Below are positions 1-6,853 of a DNA stretch of 13,588 nucleotides, piece after piece. Within the stretch, counting starts at the first letter, position 1, and every line of letters begins with the position of its first letter. The notes beneath the pieces are model-generated. The model ran no database searches. It saw nothing but the letters and a program-made list of their open reading frames with translations, and had not been told where the DNA came from. This DNA comes from Acidimicrobiales bacterium (GTDB taxonomy: Bacteria > Actinomycetota > Acidimicrobiia > Acidimicrobiales > RAAP-2): contig JADGOF010000020.1 of the NCBI GenBank assembly GCA_017883105.1, positions 1 to 13,588 on the forward strand. The letters run 5' to 3'. The position numbers and the translations under genes were made by a program.

Positions 1-604
1 TGCACCCACCCACCGTCGGGAAGGCATCGGAGTCGTTCAGGGTGCCCCCGTAGTGGACGTCGTAGTGGATGTGCGAGGTGACCCCGGACACCAGCTGGGC
101 GTACTGGGCATCGGTGGCGTAGACGTTGGTCGGCTTGCCGCTGTCGGCGGCCACGTCCGTGAGGAAGGTGTCGACGGTGGTCGCATAGCCGGCCGGGAAG
201 CTGTAGCCGGACGGGGCCCAGAAGATGGTGTGGACGGTGTTCTTCCCGGTGGTGCCGGTGGTGCCCATGACCGGCCCGCCCTGGTAGACGAGCGGTGGGC
301 TCCCACCGTCGTATCCGGCACTCGCCGAGGCCCCGACCCTGGGGGAGAGGAGTCCGGACCGTGCACAGGGATGCACCGTTCCCCCACCCGGTGCCCGGGG
401 GTAGACGACGCCGAGGAAGCGGTGGGACGCGGGGGCCACGGGACACGTGGAGCCCGGCGTTGCTGCCCCGGCCGGCGCAGCCGGCCCGACCGTGAGGGAG
501 ACCACGCCGGCCGTCACGCCCAGCACCAGGGCCACCAACACAGCGGCGGCGCGAGCCAACGACCGGGGACCGGGTGGGGGCGTGGCGTTCGGCTTGATCC
601 TCAT
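1..604 (-). CDS. Secreted protein of unknown function, N-terminal part (runs off window)
   Basis: The frame stays open from the start at 604 to the window edge, about 201 codons, so the C-terminus is missing. The first ~47 residues form a classical Sec signal peptide: basic MRIK, a proline-rich stretch, a hydrophobic AAAVLVALVLGVTAGVV core, then PAAPAGA before a probable cleavage site. The mature part has a Cys-containing segment, then HTIFWAPSGYSFPAGY and PTNVYATDAQY, then a His/Tyr-rich HIHYDVHYGG stretch. This resembles secreted actinobacterial proteins of unknown function that I cannot name with confidence. Export is inferred from the signal peptide; no catalytic motif is seen. GTG at 607-605 directly abuts the ATG and is an alternative start. 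The best Shine-Dalgarno (AAGGAG near 624-629) is better spaced for an out-of-frame ATG at 618. The downstream gene is divergent, with ~150-340 bp between them depending on its start. Confidence 0.7.
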   Translation of the reverse strand, partial: MRIKPNATPPPGPRSLARAAAVLVALVLGVTAGVVSLTVGPAAPAGAATPGSTCPVAPASHRFLGVVYPRAPGGGTVHPCARSGLLSPRVGASASAGYDGGSPPLVYQGGPVMGTTGTTGKNTVHTIFWAPSGYSFPAGYATTVDTFLTDVAADSGKPTNVYATDAQYAQLVSGVTSHIHYDVHYGGTLNDSDAFPTVGGC

Positions 605-941
605 CACGGCTCGTTCATACCATCTCCTTGCTACTGCATCGGCCGGTACGGCGGGAACTGAAGGCCAATTTGGTCGTGGGCGCGGCCGGCGACCGGGGCG
701 GGAATGTCGGCGCGTTGATGACCTTCGCCTCTGACAGAGGTGAGGAGCGCGCGGCATGATTGCTGCTGGGACCGGCCGTCCTGGCGGGCGTGGGCTCACA
801 CCGGGCGGCTGCAGACAGGAGGTCCGGTGGCATGGTCGATTGGCGCTCGTGGGGAACGGGATCCGTCCTGGTGGTCGGGTGGCTGAGCCGCTGCAGCCAG
901 GGGACTCTCCCCGATGGACTGGCACGGGCGCCGGCCGGCTG

Positions 942-1763
942 ATGGGACGGGCACGGACGGACGGTCGATCCCGACGTCGCTGGCCGTGGATCGTCGGCGC
1001 CCTGGTCGTGCTCGTCGGGGTGGCAGGGGTGGTCGGTTGGCTGACCGCGAGCCACGCCCGACAGGTCACGTTGCGCCAGGCGGAGACCCGGTTGGGCTCG
1101 GGGGGCGGCGGGGCGCCCGGTGCAGGCCGGCCGACGCCGGGGGTCTACGCATACACCGGCACGGGGACCGAGCAGCTCTCGCTGCCGCCGCTGTCCCAGG
1201 CCGAAGGGCCCACCATCCCGGGCACCGTCACCCTGCAGGGCCTCGACTGCTGGGTCCTCCGCATCGACTACAGCACCCACCACTGGCAGACCTGGCGGTA
1301 CTGCCTCCACGGAGCCGACCTCTGGGAGATGGGTGGTCAGTCGTGGCAACTGTGGCCGGTCGGGCCGCTGCAGTTCACCAACCTGACTTCGTTCACCTGT
1401 GCGGCGGGCTCCATGGCCCTTCCGGCGAACGGCTCCCCGGGCCGGACCTGGCGGTCGAGCTGCACCGGCACCAACACCTCGGCCAAGGGCAGGACCGTGA
1501 GCGCCGGCCCCTACCGGCTGATCGGCACCGCCACCATGTCGGTGGGCGGTGTGCGGGTACGGGCCGCGCACTTTCGGAGGGCCCGGACCGACACCGGTGC
1601 CCAGACCGGCACCGAACGGGCCGAGGTGTGGGTCGACGTACGCACCGGCCTGCCGCTCCGGCTGCAACAGGACCTCCGGGTCACCGCATCGACGCCCTTC
1701 GGCACCTCCACGTACACGCAGAACGGCGTGATGACCCTCACATCGTTGGTCCCCCACCGGTAG
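942..1763 (+). CDS. Single-pass membrane-anchored protein of unknown function
   Basis: From ATG 942 the product is 273 residues. A basic N-terminus (RARTDGRSRRR) is followed by one hydrophobic segment (WIVGALVVLVGVAGVVGW, about residues 16-33), giving an N-in signal anchor with an extracytoplasmic domain. That domain starts with a Gly-rich linker, then PGVYAYTGTGTEQLSLPP. It contains several Cys (in GLDCWVLRID, WRYCLHG, FTCAAGS and SSCTGT) and Trp-rich strands, which suggests a disulfide-stabilised beta-rich fold, and ends with a segment resembling sporulation- or lipoprotein-type ligand-binding beta sheets. I do not recognise the family. The frame is also open to ATG 756, which has a good GAGGAG ribosome site 8 nt upstream. 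The added 62 residues have poorer third-position GC and no hydrophobic or domain-like character, so I prefer 942. The start is uncertain; the coding call is firm. Confidence 0.72.
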   Translation: MGRARTDGRSRRRWPWIVGALVVLVGVAGVVGWLTASHARQVTLRQAETRLGSGGGGAPGAGRPTPGVYAYTGTGTEQLSLPPLSQAEGPTIPGTVTLQGLDCWVLRIDYSTHHWQTWRYCLHGADLWEMGGQSWQLWPVGPLQFTNLTSFTCAAGSMALPANGSPGRTWRSSCTGTNTSAKGRTVSAGPYRLIGTATMSVGGVRVRAAHFRRARTDTGAQTGTERAEVWVDVRTGLPLRLQQDLRVTASTPFGTSTYTQNGVMTLTSLVPHR

Positions 1764-1777
1764 CGGTGCCGGTGGGG
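1752..1777. terminator. Hairpin between convergent genes (no U-tract)
   Basis: A perfect 9-bp inverted repeat, CCCCACCGG (1752-1760) and CCGGTGGGG (1769-1777), flanks an 8-nt loop. The loop begins with the TAG stop of the upstream membrane-protein gene. Being symmetric, it could act on transcripts from both sides. It lies before the 3' end of the convergent glycosyltransferase gene. No T-run follows, as is common for actinobacterial terminators. Confidence 0.6.
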
Positions 1778-1903
1778 ACGGTCTCCGCGGCCGCACCGAT
1801 GGTGTCGAGCTGCCGGAAGCTGGCGCCATCGCGGCAGATGTGCCGCCGGGCGTAGGTCGGCCCGCGCCACGGACCTCTCCGCCAAATCACCACGCAACAC
1901 TGC

Positions 1904-3328
1904 TCACGCGGTGAACAGACGCTCGATGAGCGCCGCGTACTGGAGGAGGTGACGGTCGCCGACGAACCCTTCGAGCACGTGGCGCCGTGCGTTGGCGCCC
2001 AGCCTGACCACCTCGTCGGGCCGCTCGAGCAACGCAACGAGCGCGTCGCCAAAGGCCTCGAGGTCGGTGGCGTCGTCGAGGAGGATTCCGGTGTCGGGGA
2101 CTACCTGGTCGATGATGCCGCCGACGCGTGAGGCAACCACGGGCTTGCCCTTCCACATGCCCTCGGCCACGGTGAGGCCGAACCCCTCGGCGAGGCTCTT
2201 CTGGACGATGGCCGTGGCCGAGCGCTGCAACGCGTTGACCATGGCTGCGTTCTCCTCGACATCGTCCATCGGGAGGGTCACGATCCGAATGCGGCGGCGG
2301 GCGGCGGCGGGGAGGCCTGCCCAGCCGGCGACGCACTCCGCCAACACCGCAGCACCCTCGGGATCGTCCATCTCTCCCTCAGGGGACGGGCCGACGAGGG
2401 CGAGCTGGGCATCGACCCGGCCCACGACGTGTGAGGCGAAGCCGGCCATCACGCCGTGCATGTCCTTCAGGCGGTCCCACCTCGAGACCTGCACCACCAG
2501 GTTGCCGAGCGCCTCGGAATAGCCGTCCTCCGAGACGATCGTCGCGGGACGAACCACCTCGCCCGGCGTGCCGTCGCCGCGCCGGAACGTGGCCGGTCGG
2601 TCAGTCGGCCCCGACGTCAGTCCGATCCGGGCGAGGAAGGCGGGCAAGTCCTCGTCCGGGATAGCCTGGTTCTTCGCGGAGAACGGGTCGATGGAGGGCG
2701 GAATGATCGAGACCCGCACGGGCGGCACCCAGGTCGGAACGTAGGCCCGCCGGGAGAACACGAATGCATCACAGGAGGCGAGATAAGGACGGAGCAGCCC
2801 CCATGCTTCCTCGGTCCACGAATTGACCGTGTCCGAGCCGATATGGGATCGCCAGATCACCCGTGCCCCTGCATCACGGAGCAACGGCGCCAGGCCGGCG
2901 GTCTGCGGATCATGCAGTAGGACGACGTCGCCGGGCCGCAGCCGCCCGCACAGGACTGCCGCGTTGGCGGCGGTCACGTCTGCGTAGTACTTGGCCTCCG
3001 CGCGTCCGAGAGCTCCCTCATCGCCCGGAATTCCATGGAGACGATTGTGGATCCGTTTGGTGATCACGAAGAACGGCAGATCCCCTTCAATCACCACCCA
3101 CCGGGTATCGATCCCCGTGCCGCGGATGTAGCCGACGAGTACGTGGAGCATCTCCGCCACGCCCCCTCCCGAGGACGTCGAGCTGACGTTCCAGACGACG
3201 GTGCCGTCGAGCAGGGTGCGGGTCCGGGTGGCCGCTGCTTCGAGCCACGCATGGCGCTCGTCGCCGATGAGCGGGCGGAATGCGGCCAAGGGGCGTGCTG
3301 CAACCTCTATGTCACCAAGCTGGACCAC
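1904..3328 (-). CDS. TreT-like GT4 family glycosyltransferase (trehalose glycosyltransferring synthase-like)
   Basis: From GTG 3328 the product is 474 residues, close to the length of TreT-family enzymes. These transfer glucose from a nucleotide sugar to an acceptor; TreT makes trehalose from NDP-glucose and glucose. Visible marks in order: VVWNVSSTSSGGGVAEML at about residues 44-61 (the N-terminal glycine loop typical of TreT), EGDLPFF..TKRIHNRLHG, HDPQT (139-143), RSHIG (160-164), the hinge-region QVSRWDRLKD (280-289), and the GT4 E-x7-E motif EGFGLTVAE (381-389) before GKPVVAS. The fold is GT-B and the enzyme is cytoplasmic, with no signal peptide or membrane span. The frame is open upstream to 3553. 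GTG 3328 is preferred because GGAGGGGG lies ~10 nt upstream and the extra residues are not family-like. No trehalose gene is adjacent, so substrate and acceptor are unproven; a trehalose phosphorylase-like or other GT4 role remains possible. Confidence 0.85.
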   Translation of the reverse strand: MVQLGDIEVAARPLAAFRPLIGDERHAWLEAAATRTRTLLDGTVVWNVSSTSSGGGVAEMLHVLVGYIRGTGIDTRWVVIEGDLPFFVITKRIHNRLHGIPGDEGALGRAEAKYYADVTAANAAVLCGRLRPGDVVLLHDPQTAGLAPLLRDAGARVIWRSHIGSDTVNSWTEEAWGLLRPYLASCDAFVFSRRAYVPTWVPPVRVSIIPPSIDPFSAKNQAIPDEDLPAFLARIGLTSGPTDRPATFRRGDGTPGEVVRPATIVSEDGYSEALGNLVVQVSRWDRLKDMHGVMAGFASHVVGRVDAQLALVGPSPEGEMDDPEGAAVLAECVAGWAGLPAAARRRIRIVTLPMDDVEENAAMVNALQRSATAIVQKSLAEGFGLTVAEGMWKGKPVVASRVGGIIDQVVPDTGILLDDATDLEAFGDALVALLERPDEVVRLGANARRHVLEGFVGDRHLLQYAALIERLFTA

Positions 3329-3587
3329 GGACCGGATTCCCCCTCCGACCGGCAGGCTAACGCCGACCCGACGACTGACAGCATACCGATCGGCCACGGC
3401 CCGATTCGTGCACCCCCGTGCCCCGGACGACAACGAACAGTGGGCTCGAAGGCCCCATGCCACCGCCTTCGGCCCATCTACCGTGATCAGGCGGAGCTCC
3501 ACCGGGCCGGAGAGGGACCTTCTCCTCTTGGCACCGGCCACCACGGGGTCCATAGTCGAGAAGAGGAGGGGTGAGGAGGGAAGGGCA
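3329..3587. promoter_or_regulatory. Divergent intergenic region between glycosyltransferase and SnoaL-like gene
   Basis: This ~260-bp gap separates two divergently read genes and should hold both promoters. On the minus strand TATGCT (3385-3380) fits a TAnnnT -10 element, which would give a leader of ~45 nt for the glycosyltransferase; no convincing -35 accompanies it. On the plus side the last 30 bases are a purine-rich ribosome-binding stretch. The minus-strand frame is open through the region, but its product (rich in Arg, Ala and Gly) does not look like protein of this family. Confidence 0.35.
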
Positions 3588-3986
3588 ATGGCAGAGGATG
3601 TCTACGATTCGATCGTCCGACGGGCGTACGCGGACTTCGAGACGGGGGACCTCGACCTGCTCAAGGTGGTGATGGCGGATGAGGTCGTTTGGCATGAGCC
3701 CGGCCGCAGCGGCATGGCGGGGGACTACAAAGGCCCCGAGGAGGTCCTCGGGTTCTTGGGGCTGCTCAAGGTACGCAGCAGTGGGACGTTCAAGGTCGAG
3801 GTACTCGATGTGCTGAGTGAGCCGGAGCGAGCGGTGGTTCTGCAACGCGAGACGGCGATGCGAAGTGGCAAGGCTCTGGACGTGATCGTCGCGGTCGACT
3901 TCGAGATCCATCATCAAAAGATCACCGAGGTGACCGTCTACCAGTTCGACACCTACCAGTTCGACGAGTTCTGGGCCGATGACTAG
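3588..3986 (+). CDS. NTF2/SnoaL-like (ketosteroid isomerase-fold) protein
   Basis: A 132-residue protein of the length and pattern of the SnoaL-like branch of the NTF2 superfamily. It has an N-terminal helix with DSIVRRAYADFETGDLDLL, then MADEVVWHEPGRSGMAGDYKGPEEVLGFL, a beta-rich core (VEVLDVLSEPERAVVLQRETA), and a C-terminal strand pair ending YQFDEFWADD. The W-H-E segment lies where the family's cone-shaped pocket is formed. The family includes isomerases, hydrolases and non-enzymatic ligand binders, so no reaction can be assigned. ATG 3588 has a purine-rich ribosome site (GGAGGGAAGGG) a few bases upstream. The gene is divergent from the glycosyltransferase, with ~260 bp between the starts, and is followed by a bidirectional hairpin. 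It appears to be monocistronic. Confidence 0.82.
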   Translation: MAEDVYDSIVRRAYADFETGDLDLLKVVMADEVVWHEPGRSGMAGDYKGPEEVLGFLGLLKVRSSGTFKVEVLDVLSEPERAVVLQRETAMRSGKALDVIVAVDFEIHHQKITEVTVYQFDTYQFDEFWADD

Positions 3987-4019
3987 GGGAGTTTGAGACC
4001 CTGCCGACGAGGCGGATTC

Positions 4020-4044
4020 GAGCATGGGACGGGGTCCGATGCTC
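4020..4044. terminator. Bidirectional hairpin between convergent genes
   Basis: GAGCAT (4020-4025) pairs with ATGCTC (4039-4044). Inside these, after a single G-G mismatch, GGAC (4027-4030) pairs with GTCC (4034-4037) around a 3-nt GGG loop. The near-continuous 11-position stem lies between the 3' ends of the SnoaL-like gene (+) and the DUF2804 gene (-) and could serve both. There is no U-tract. Confidence 0.6.
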
Positions 4045-4092
4045 AGAGTTGGTCTCGGCGGTTCTGCGGGTGGTTCGGCGAGCGGGCGGTCC

Positions 4093-5141
4093 TTACCAGC
4101 GCGAACGGGACTCCTCGGCGAAGCCCTGCATGGCGCTGAATTCGATCGATTCACCTCCGTCGGTGACCAAGGTCCCCGACCACCGACCGAAGACCTGGTG
4201 GGTCTCGGTGCCCATGATCCCCGCCTCGATCTTGGAATGCTTGTCGAAGCGCGGCTGCAGTTCGATCCGGAGCCGACCACCCAGATCCTCGACTCGCCAG
4301 AGGTGCATGGGCTCATCCCAGCAGTACTCCCAGCGGAGTTCGGTGCCGATCTTGTGGAGCACACCGTCAACGATGATCCCGTTTTCGGTGGCGCCGGTGC
4401 CTTGCGTCCACGGCCCCCGATCTGGATGCCGACCACCCGGCCGTCGGTGATCCTTCCCGCACCGCCGCCCCAGTTCCAGCGCGTGCGGTAGGGCCAACGA
4501 CCGCGGCCGACGTCGAGGACACCCCATGCCTCCGCCCCGGTCTTCGGGTCGGTCTGACCGAAGGATCGGACGGCATCGCCGACCACCAGCTCGCCCGTGG
4601 CAGGGCGGGCCTGGTGCTTGGAAGTGAACTGGAATCGTCGGTCACTCCACGGGATCACCACGTTGAGCGACTCGTGACCCGGAGGCAACGAGATGGCGGC
4701 GTCCAGGCTGGCGGGCGTGCCCTCGCGCTCGTCCCAGCGACACCGGAGACGGGTCGTGCCGTCCGCATCGTCACTGATGTCGAGCTGCAAATGCCGGCCG
4801 GAGAAGCGCAAGGGCACAGTGGAGGGGATGTCGGGAAGGCTGATCCCCCGCCCCAAGGGCGCCACAATCCCACGACCACCGGTTCGGCCCGCGGCGAGGT
4901 CGGCCCACCACACGTCGGCAAGCCCGACGTAGTCGACGTCCGCATACACGCTCGAGATGACCAGGTCCCCGGCCAGGATGGCCCAGTAGTCCCAGCGCTT
5001 GGTCCGTCCCGAGCCGCCGCGGAGGTTTGCCCGGTGCAGGGGGTGCCGCGACCAGCCGCGGGCCGCAGGATTGAGGGTCCGTCCGTCGCCAGCAGCCAGA
5101 TCGACCGACTCCGTCAGCTCCCGTTCCATCGAACGTTCCAT
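4093..5141 (-). pseudogene. DUF2804 family protein, interrupted by a 1-nt frameshift
   Basis: Two minus-strand frames together make one DUF2804-like protein of ~349 residues, the usual family length. The N-terminal part (5141 to about 4418) contains RTLNPAARGWSRHPLHRANL, RTKRWDYWAIL, ADVDYVGLADVWW and WNWGGGAG..TDGRVVGIQIGG. The C-terminal part (about 4412 to 4093, next frame) continues WTQGTGATENGIIVDGVLHKI, ELRWEYCWDEPMHLWRV, HQVFGRWSGTL and the terminal AEESRSRW. The join lies at the GGGGGCC run (4412-4418 on the plus strand), where one missing C would restore a family-like IGGPWT. The function of DUF2804 is unknown. Without repair the N-terminal frame runs on antisense through the SnoaL-like gene to 3357. 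It could be a real pseudogene, a sequencing or assembly error in a G/C run, or (least likely) programmed slippage. ATG 5141 is preferred over 5129 and 5204 because a GGGGGGA stretch lies ~10 nt upstream. Confidence 0.75.
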
Positions 5142-5336
5142 GTCTGCGACATCCCCCCGGGTCGAACCGGGTTCACCATGGCACGCCTCCACCTCGGGTG
5201 CCACCCGGGTCAGTCCCTGGGCGCTCCGCCCCGATTGGGCTTCACGACCGATCCACCACCACGGCGAGATCCGGGCCCGGCCGGAAAGGACGCCGGCTAG
5301 ATCGTGGGCGCCTTGGTCAACAGCGACAGGATCGTC

Positions 5337-5356
5337 GTCTCTGCCGCTTCAGAGAC
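5337..5356 (-). terminator. Hairpin at the 3' end of the SDR gene
   Basis: A perfect 7-bp inverted repeat, GTCTCTG (5337-5343) and CAGAGAC (5350-5356), with a 6-nt loop. It overlaps the TGA stop codon (5351-5349) of the short-chain dehydrogenase and lies ~200 bp before the start of the same-strand DUF2804 gene. This suggests that the two genes are separate transcription units. Confidence 0.5.
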
Positions 5357-6176
5357 CAGTGACCACACGGGTGATGCGATCGCGGAGCTCGGTGGGGATC
5401 AGGGGTTGGGTCGCGGCGATGACCTGCGCGTCATGGCCGACGAGGTAGCGGGCTCGTGGCGAACGGACGGTGAGGGCCTTGCCGACGGCTTTGGCTACGC
5501 CTTCGGGCTCACCCATGAAGAGGGTGAACCCCTTGAGCAAGGTGCGGAGCCGCTGGTAGCCGGCCTCGTAGTTCGACCCGGCATGGCGGACGACGTCATC
5601 TTCGAACGCTCCCCAGATCCCCGTTTTGATGCCGCCCGGCTCGATCATCACCACCACTACACCGTCACGGGCGACCTCGAGCCGCAATGCGTCGGAGGCA
5701 GCCTCAAGTGCGTGCTTGGACGCCTGGTACCACCCGCTGAACGGTGTGGTGGTCAGCCCGTAGATGGAGGTGATGTTCACAATGCGCCCCTGACCTGCGG
5801 CCCGCATAAGAGGCAACGCCAACCGGGCCAATCGCATGGGGGCGATGACCATCGTCTCCAGCTGGCGACGCGCCTCGCTGTCGGTGACGTCCTCGATAGC
5901 GCCGACGCCCGGGAACCCTGCACTGTTGACGACCCCCCAAGGGCGTAGCTCCTCGATGACGGCGGCGCAGCGCCGAGCGCCGGTCACGTCCAAGAGCACG
6001 GTGTCGACCGAGACTCCGGCACTGGCGGCGGCCTCCGCCACCTGGGCCGCTTTGGCATCCGAACGGACCGAGCCCACCGAGTGGAAGCCGAGCTCGGCCA
6101 AGTGCACGACGGTGGCCAGGCCGATGCCGGAGTTGGCTCCCGTGGTCAGTACCGTCCGCTCGCTTCGATCAGTCAT
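5349..6176 (-). CDS. Classical short-chain dehydrogenase/reductase (SDR)
   Basis: A 275-residue NAD(P)-dependent oxidoreductase of the classical SDR type. From ATG 6176 the cofactor motif TGANSGIG is at residues 12-19, NSAG (variant of NNAG) at 84-87, the catalytic Ser at 137 in VNITSIYG, and the catalytic pair Y150 and K154 in YQASK, followed by IEPGGIKTGIW. Arg in SVRSD after strand 2 hints at NADPH preference, by analogy. The substrate cannot be told; the sequence resembles the broad retinol/steroid dehydrogenase-like branch. ATG 6188 is also in frame, but AGGAG directly abuts it with no spacing, whereas it lies 12 nt from 6176. The protein is cytoplasmic with no membrane span. The gene has its own terminal hairpin and lies head-to-head with the small-protein gene across ~340 bp. 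Confidence 0.9.
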   Translation of the reverse strand: MTDRSERTVLTTGANSGIGLATVVHLAELGFHSVGSVRSDAKAAQVAEAAASAGVSVDTVLLDVTGARRCAAVIEELRPWGVVNSAGFPGVGAIEDVTDSEARRQLETMVIAPMRLARLALPLMRAAGQGRIVNITSIYGLTTTPFSGWYQASKHALEAASDALRLEVARDGVVVVMIEPGGIKTGIWGAFEDDVVRHAGSNYEAGYQRLRTLLKGFTLFMGEPEGVAKAVGKALTVRSPRARYLVGHDAQVIAATQPLIPTELRDRITRVVTGL

Positions 6177-6392
6177 CGGCTCACACATCTCCTGTCACCC
6201 ATTGCCCCCGGGACCCCGATGCCTGCGACACCGACGCGGACCAACCGGAGCGCCCATGGAGCCATCTCCTCCCGCGCCTACCTTCCCGAGGGTTCTCCCG
6301 GACCCTCGATCACCTCTATCCAAGGACGCATCGGGTGTGCTGTGAAGAGGCGAAGGTCCCGGGCGCCGGGACAGGCATCGCGGTCACCGCAT

Positions 6393-6420
6393 TCGGCTGA
6401 TCCCGACTGAAGTCAGCCGA
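6393..6420. repeat. 8-bp inverted repeat (possible operator or terminator)
   Basis: TCGGCTGA (6393-6400) and TCAGCCGA (6413-6420) are perfect reverse complements separated by 12 nt. The dyad lies just upstream of the repeated GGACGRAGGACC boxes, and no gene on either strand ends nearby. That makes a regulatory site more likely than a terminator. Confidence 0.4.
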
Positions 6421-6428
6421 CCCGCACT

Positions 6429-6461
6429 TGGGACGAAGGACCCTGTTCCGGACGGAGGACC
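6429..6461 (+). promoter_or_regulatory. Tandem GGACGRAGGACC boxes, DosR-box-like
   Basis: GGACGAAGGACC (6431-6442) and GGACGGAGGACC (6450-6461) differ at one base and start 19 bp apart, close to two helical turns. The first, read with its flanks as TTGGGACGAAGGACCC (6428-6443), resembles the dormancy regulator (DosR) consensus of GGGAC and GTCCC half-sites around a 4-bp centre, with GACCC instead of GTCCC. The boxes lie 55-85 bp upstream of the small-protein ATG. The DosR link is an inference; no DosR gene lies in the window. Confidence 0.4.
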
Positions 6462-6471
6462 ACTGTCAGTG
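6461..6471. promoter_or_regulatory. Perfect 11-bp dyad CACTGTCAGTG
   Basis: CACTG and CAGTG are exact reverse complements around a central T. The dyad abuts the second GGACGRAGGACC box and ends 44 bp upstream of ATG 6516, a position suited to an operator. No known regulator can be named. Confidence 0.3.
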
Positions 6472-6572
6472 TGGTTTGGGTGGAGACGAGGGGCGCTCAG
6501 AGGAAAGGTGGCATCATGACCACGACATAGCAAGACCCAACCACGGACAGCACGAACCGGATCATCGAGTCG

Positions 6573-6803
6573 GTGCGTGATGCCGAGAAGTCGGCACTCG
6601 AGTCGGTGCAGAGATTTGTCGACACCGTCAACGGCGCATTTCCGGACTTGGGCTCGGACGGGCCACGGCGCAAGATCATCGACTCGGCATTCAAGATGAC
6701 CGAACAGTTGGTCGGCACTTCGAACCAGCTCGCAGAGAAGATCGTCAAGGCGACCAGGGATGGGTTGAACGATGTGAAGGGTACGGCTGGCTCGTCGAAG
6801 TAG
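6573..6803 (+). CDS. Small helical protein (phasin-like), reading frame interrupted upstream by an amber codon
   Basis: The uninterrupted frame from GTG 6573 gives 76 residues: an amphipathic helix (RDAEKSALESVQRFVDTVNGAF), a linker PDLGSDGPRRK, and a second helix (IIDSAFKMTEQLVGTSNQLAEKIVKATRDGLNDV). There is no signal peptide or membrane span. It looks like the small two-helix, phasin-like proteins of Actinobacteria; the function is unknown. The same frame extends to ATG 6516, which has a good ribosome site (GAGGAAAGGTGG), but reads MTTT then TAG (6528-6530). The residues after the stop (QDPTTDSTNRIIESV) continue the first helix naturally, so the original start was probably 6516 and the TAG may be a CAG-to-TAG change. 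GTG 6573 has almost no ribosome site; expression would need reinitiation, suppression or a corrected sequence. An array of repeats precedes the gene. Confidence 0.65.
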   Translation: MRDAEKSALESVQRFVDTVNGAFPDLGSDGPRRKIIDSAFKMTEQLVGTSNQLAEKIVKATRDGLNDVKGTAGSSK

Positions 6804-6853
6804 GACGGGTCACGGTGGAAGGTGCCGGCTCACACAACGAAGAGGTGACCCCG

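Larger units (their letters stand above)
6177..6515. promoter_or_regulatory. Divergent intergenic region with several dyads and repeats
   Basis: About 340 bp between the SDR gene (-) and the small helical protein gene (+). No convincing coding sequence is present in any frame. The half next to the small gene has clustered structure: an 8-bp hairpin at 6393-6420, two copies of a GGACGRAGGACC element 19 bp apart (6431-6461), and a perfect CACTG-T-CAGTG dyad (6461-6471). A ribosome site (GAGGAAAGGTGG) precedes ATG 6516. The half next to the SDR gene shows no clear motif. Confidence 0.5.

Noticed and set aside
615..1829. Minus-strand open frame of 404 codons
   Set aside because: Antisense to the membrane-anchored protein, Pro/Arg/Ala-rich with no domain-like pattern. 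The plus-strand product has a clean signal anchor and Cys/Trp-containing domain.
3329..3553. 75-residue N-terminal extension of the TreT-like protein from ATG 3553
   Set aside because: Not family-like, and GTG 3328 has a good ribosome site. The region is better read as a divergent promoter.
3357..4411. Extension of the DUF2804 N-terminal frame through the SnoaL-like gene
   Set aside because: After the GGGGGCC run the family-like sequence is in the next frame, so the extension is a read-through artefact of the frameshift.
5142..5348. Possible small gene between the DUF2804 and SDR genes
   Set aside because: No frame with a start, ribosome site and protein-like composition. It is treated as the DUF2804 promoter region plus the SDR terminator.
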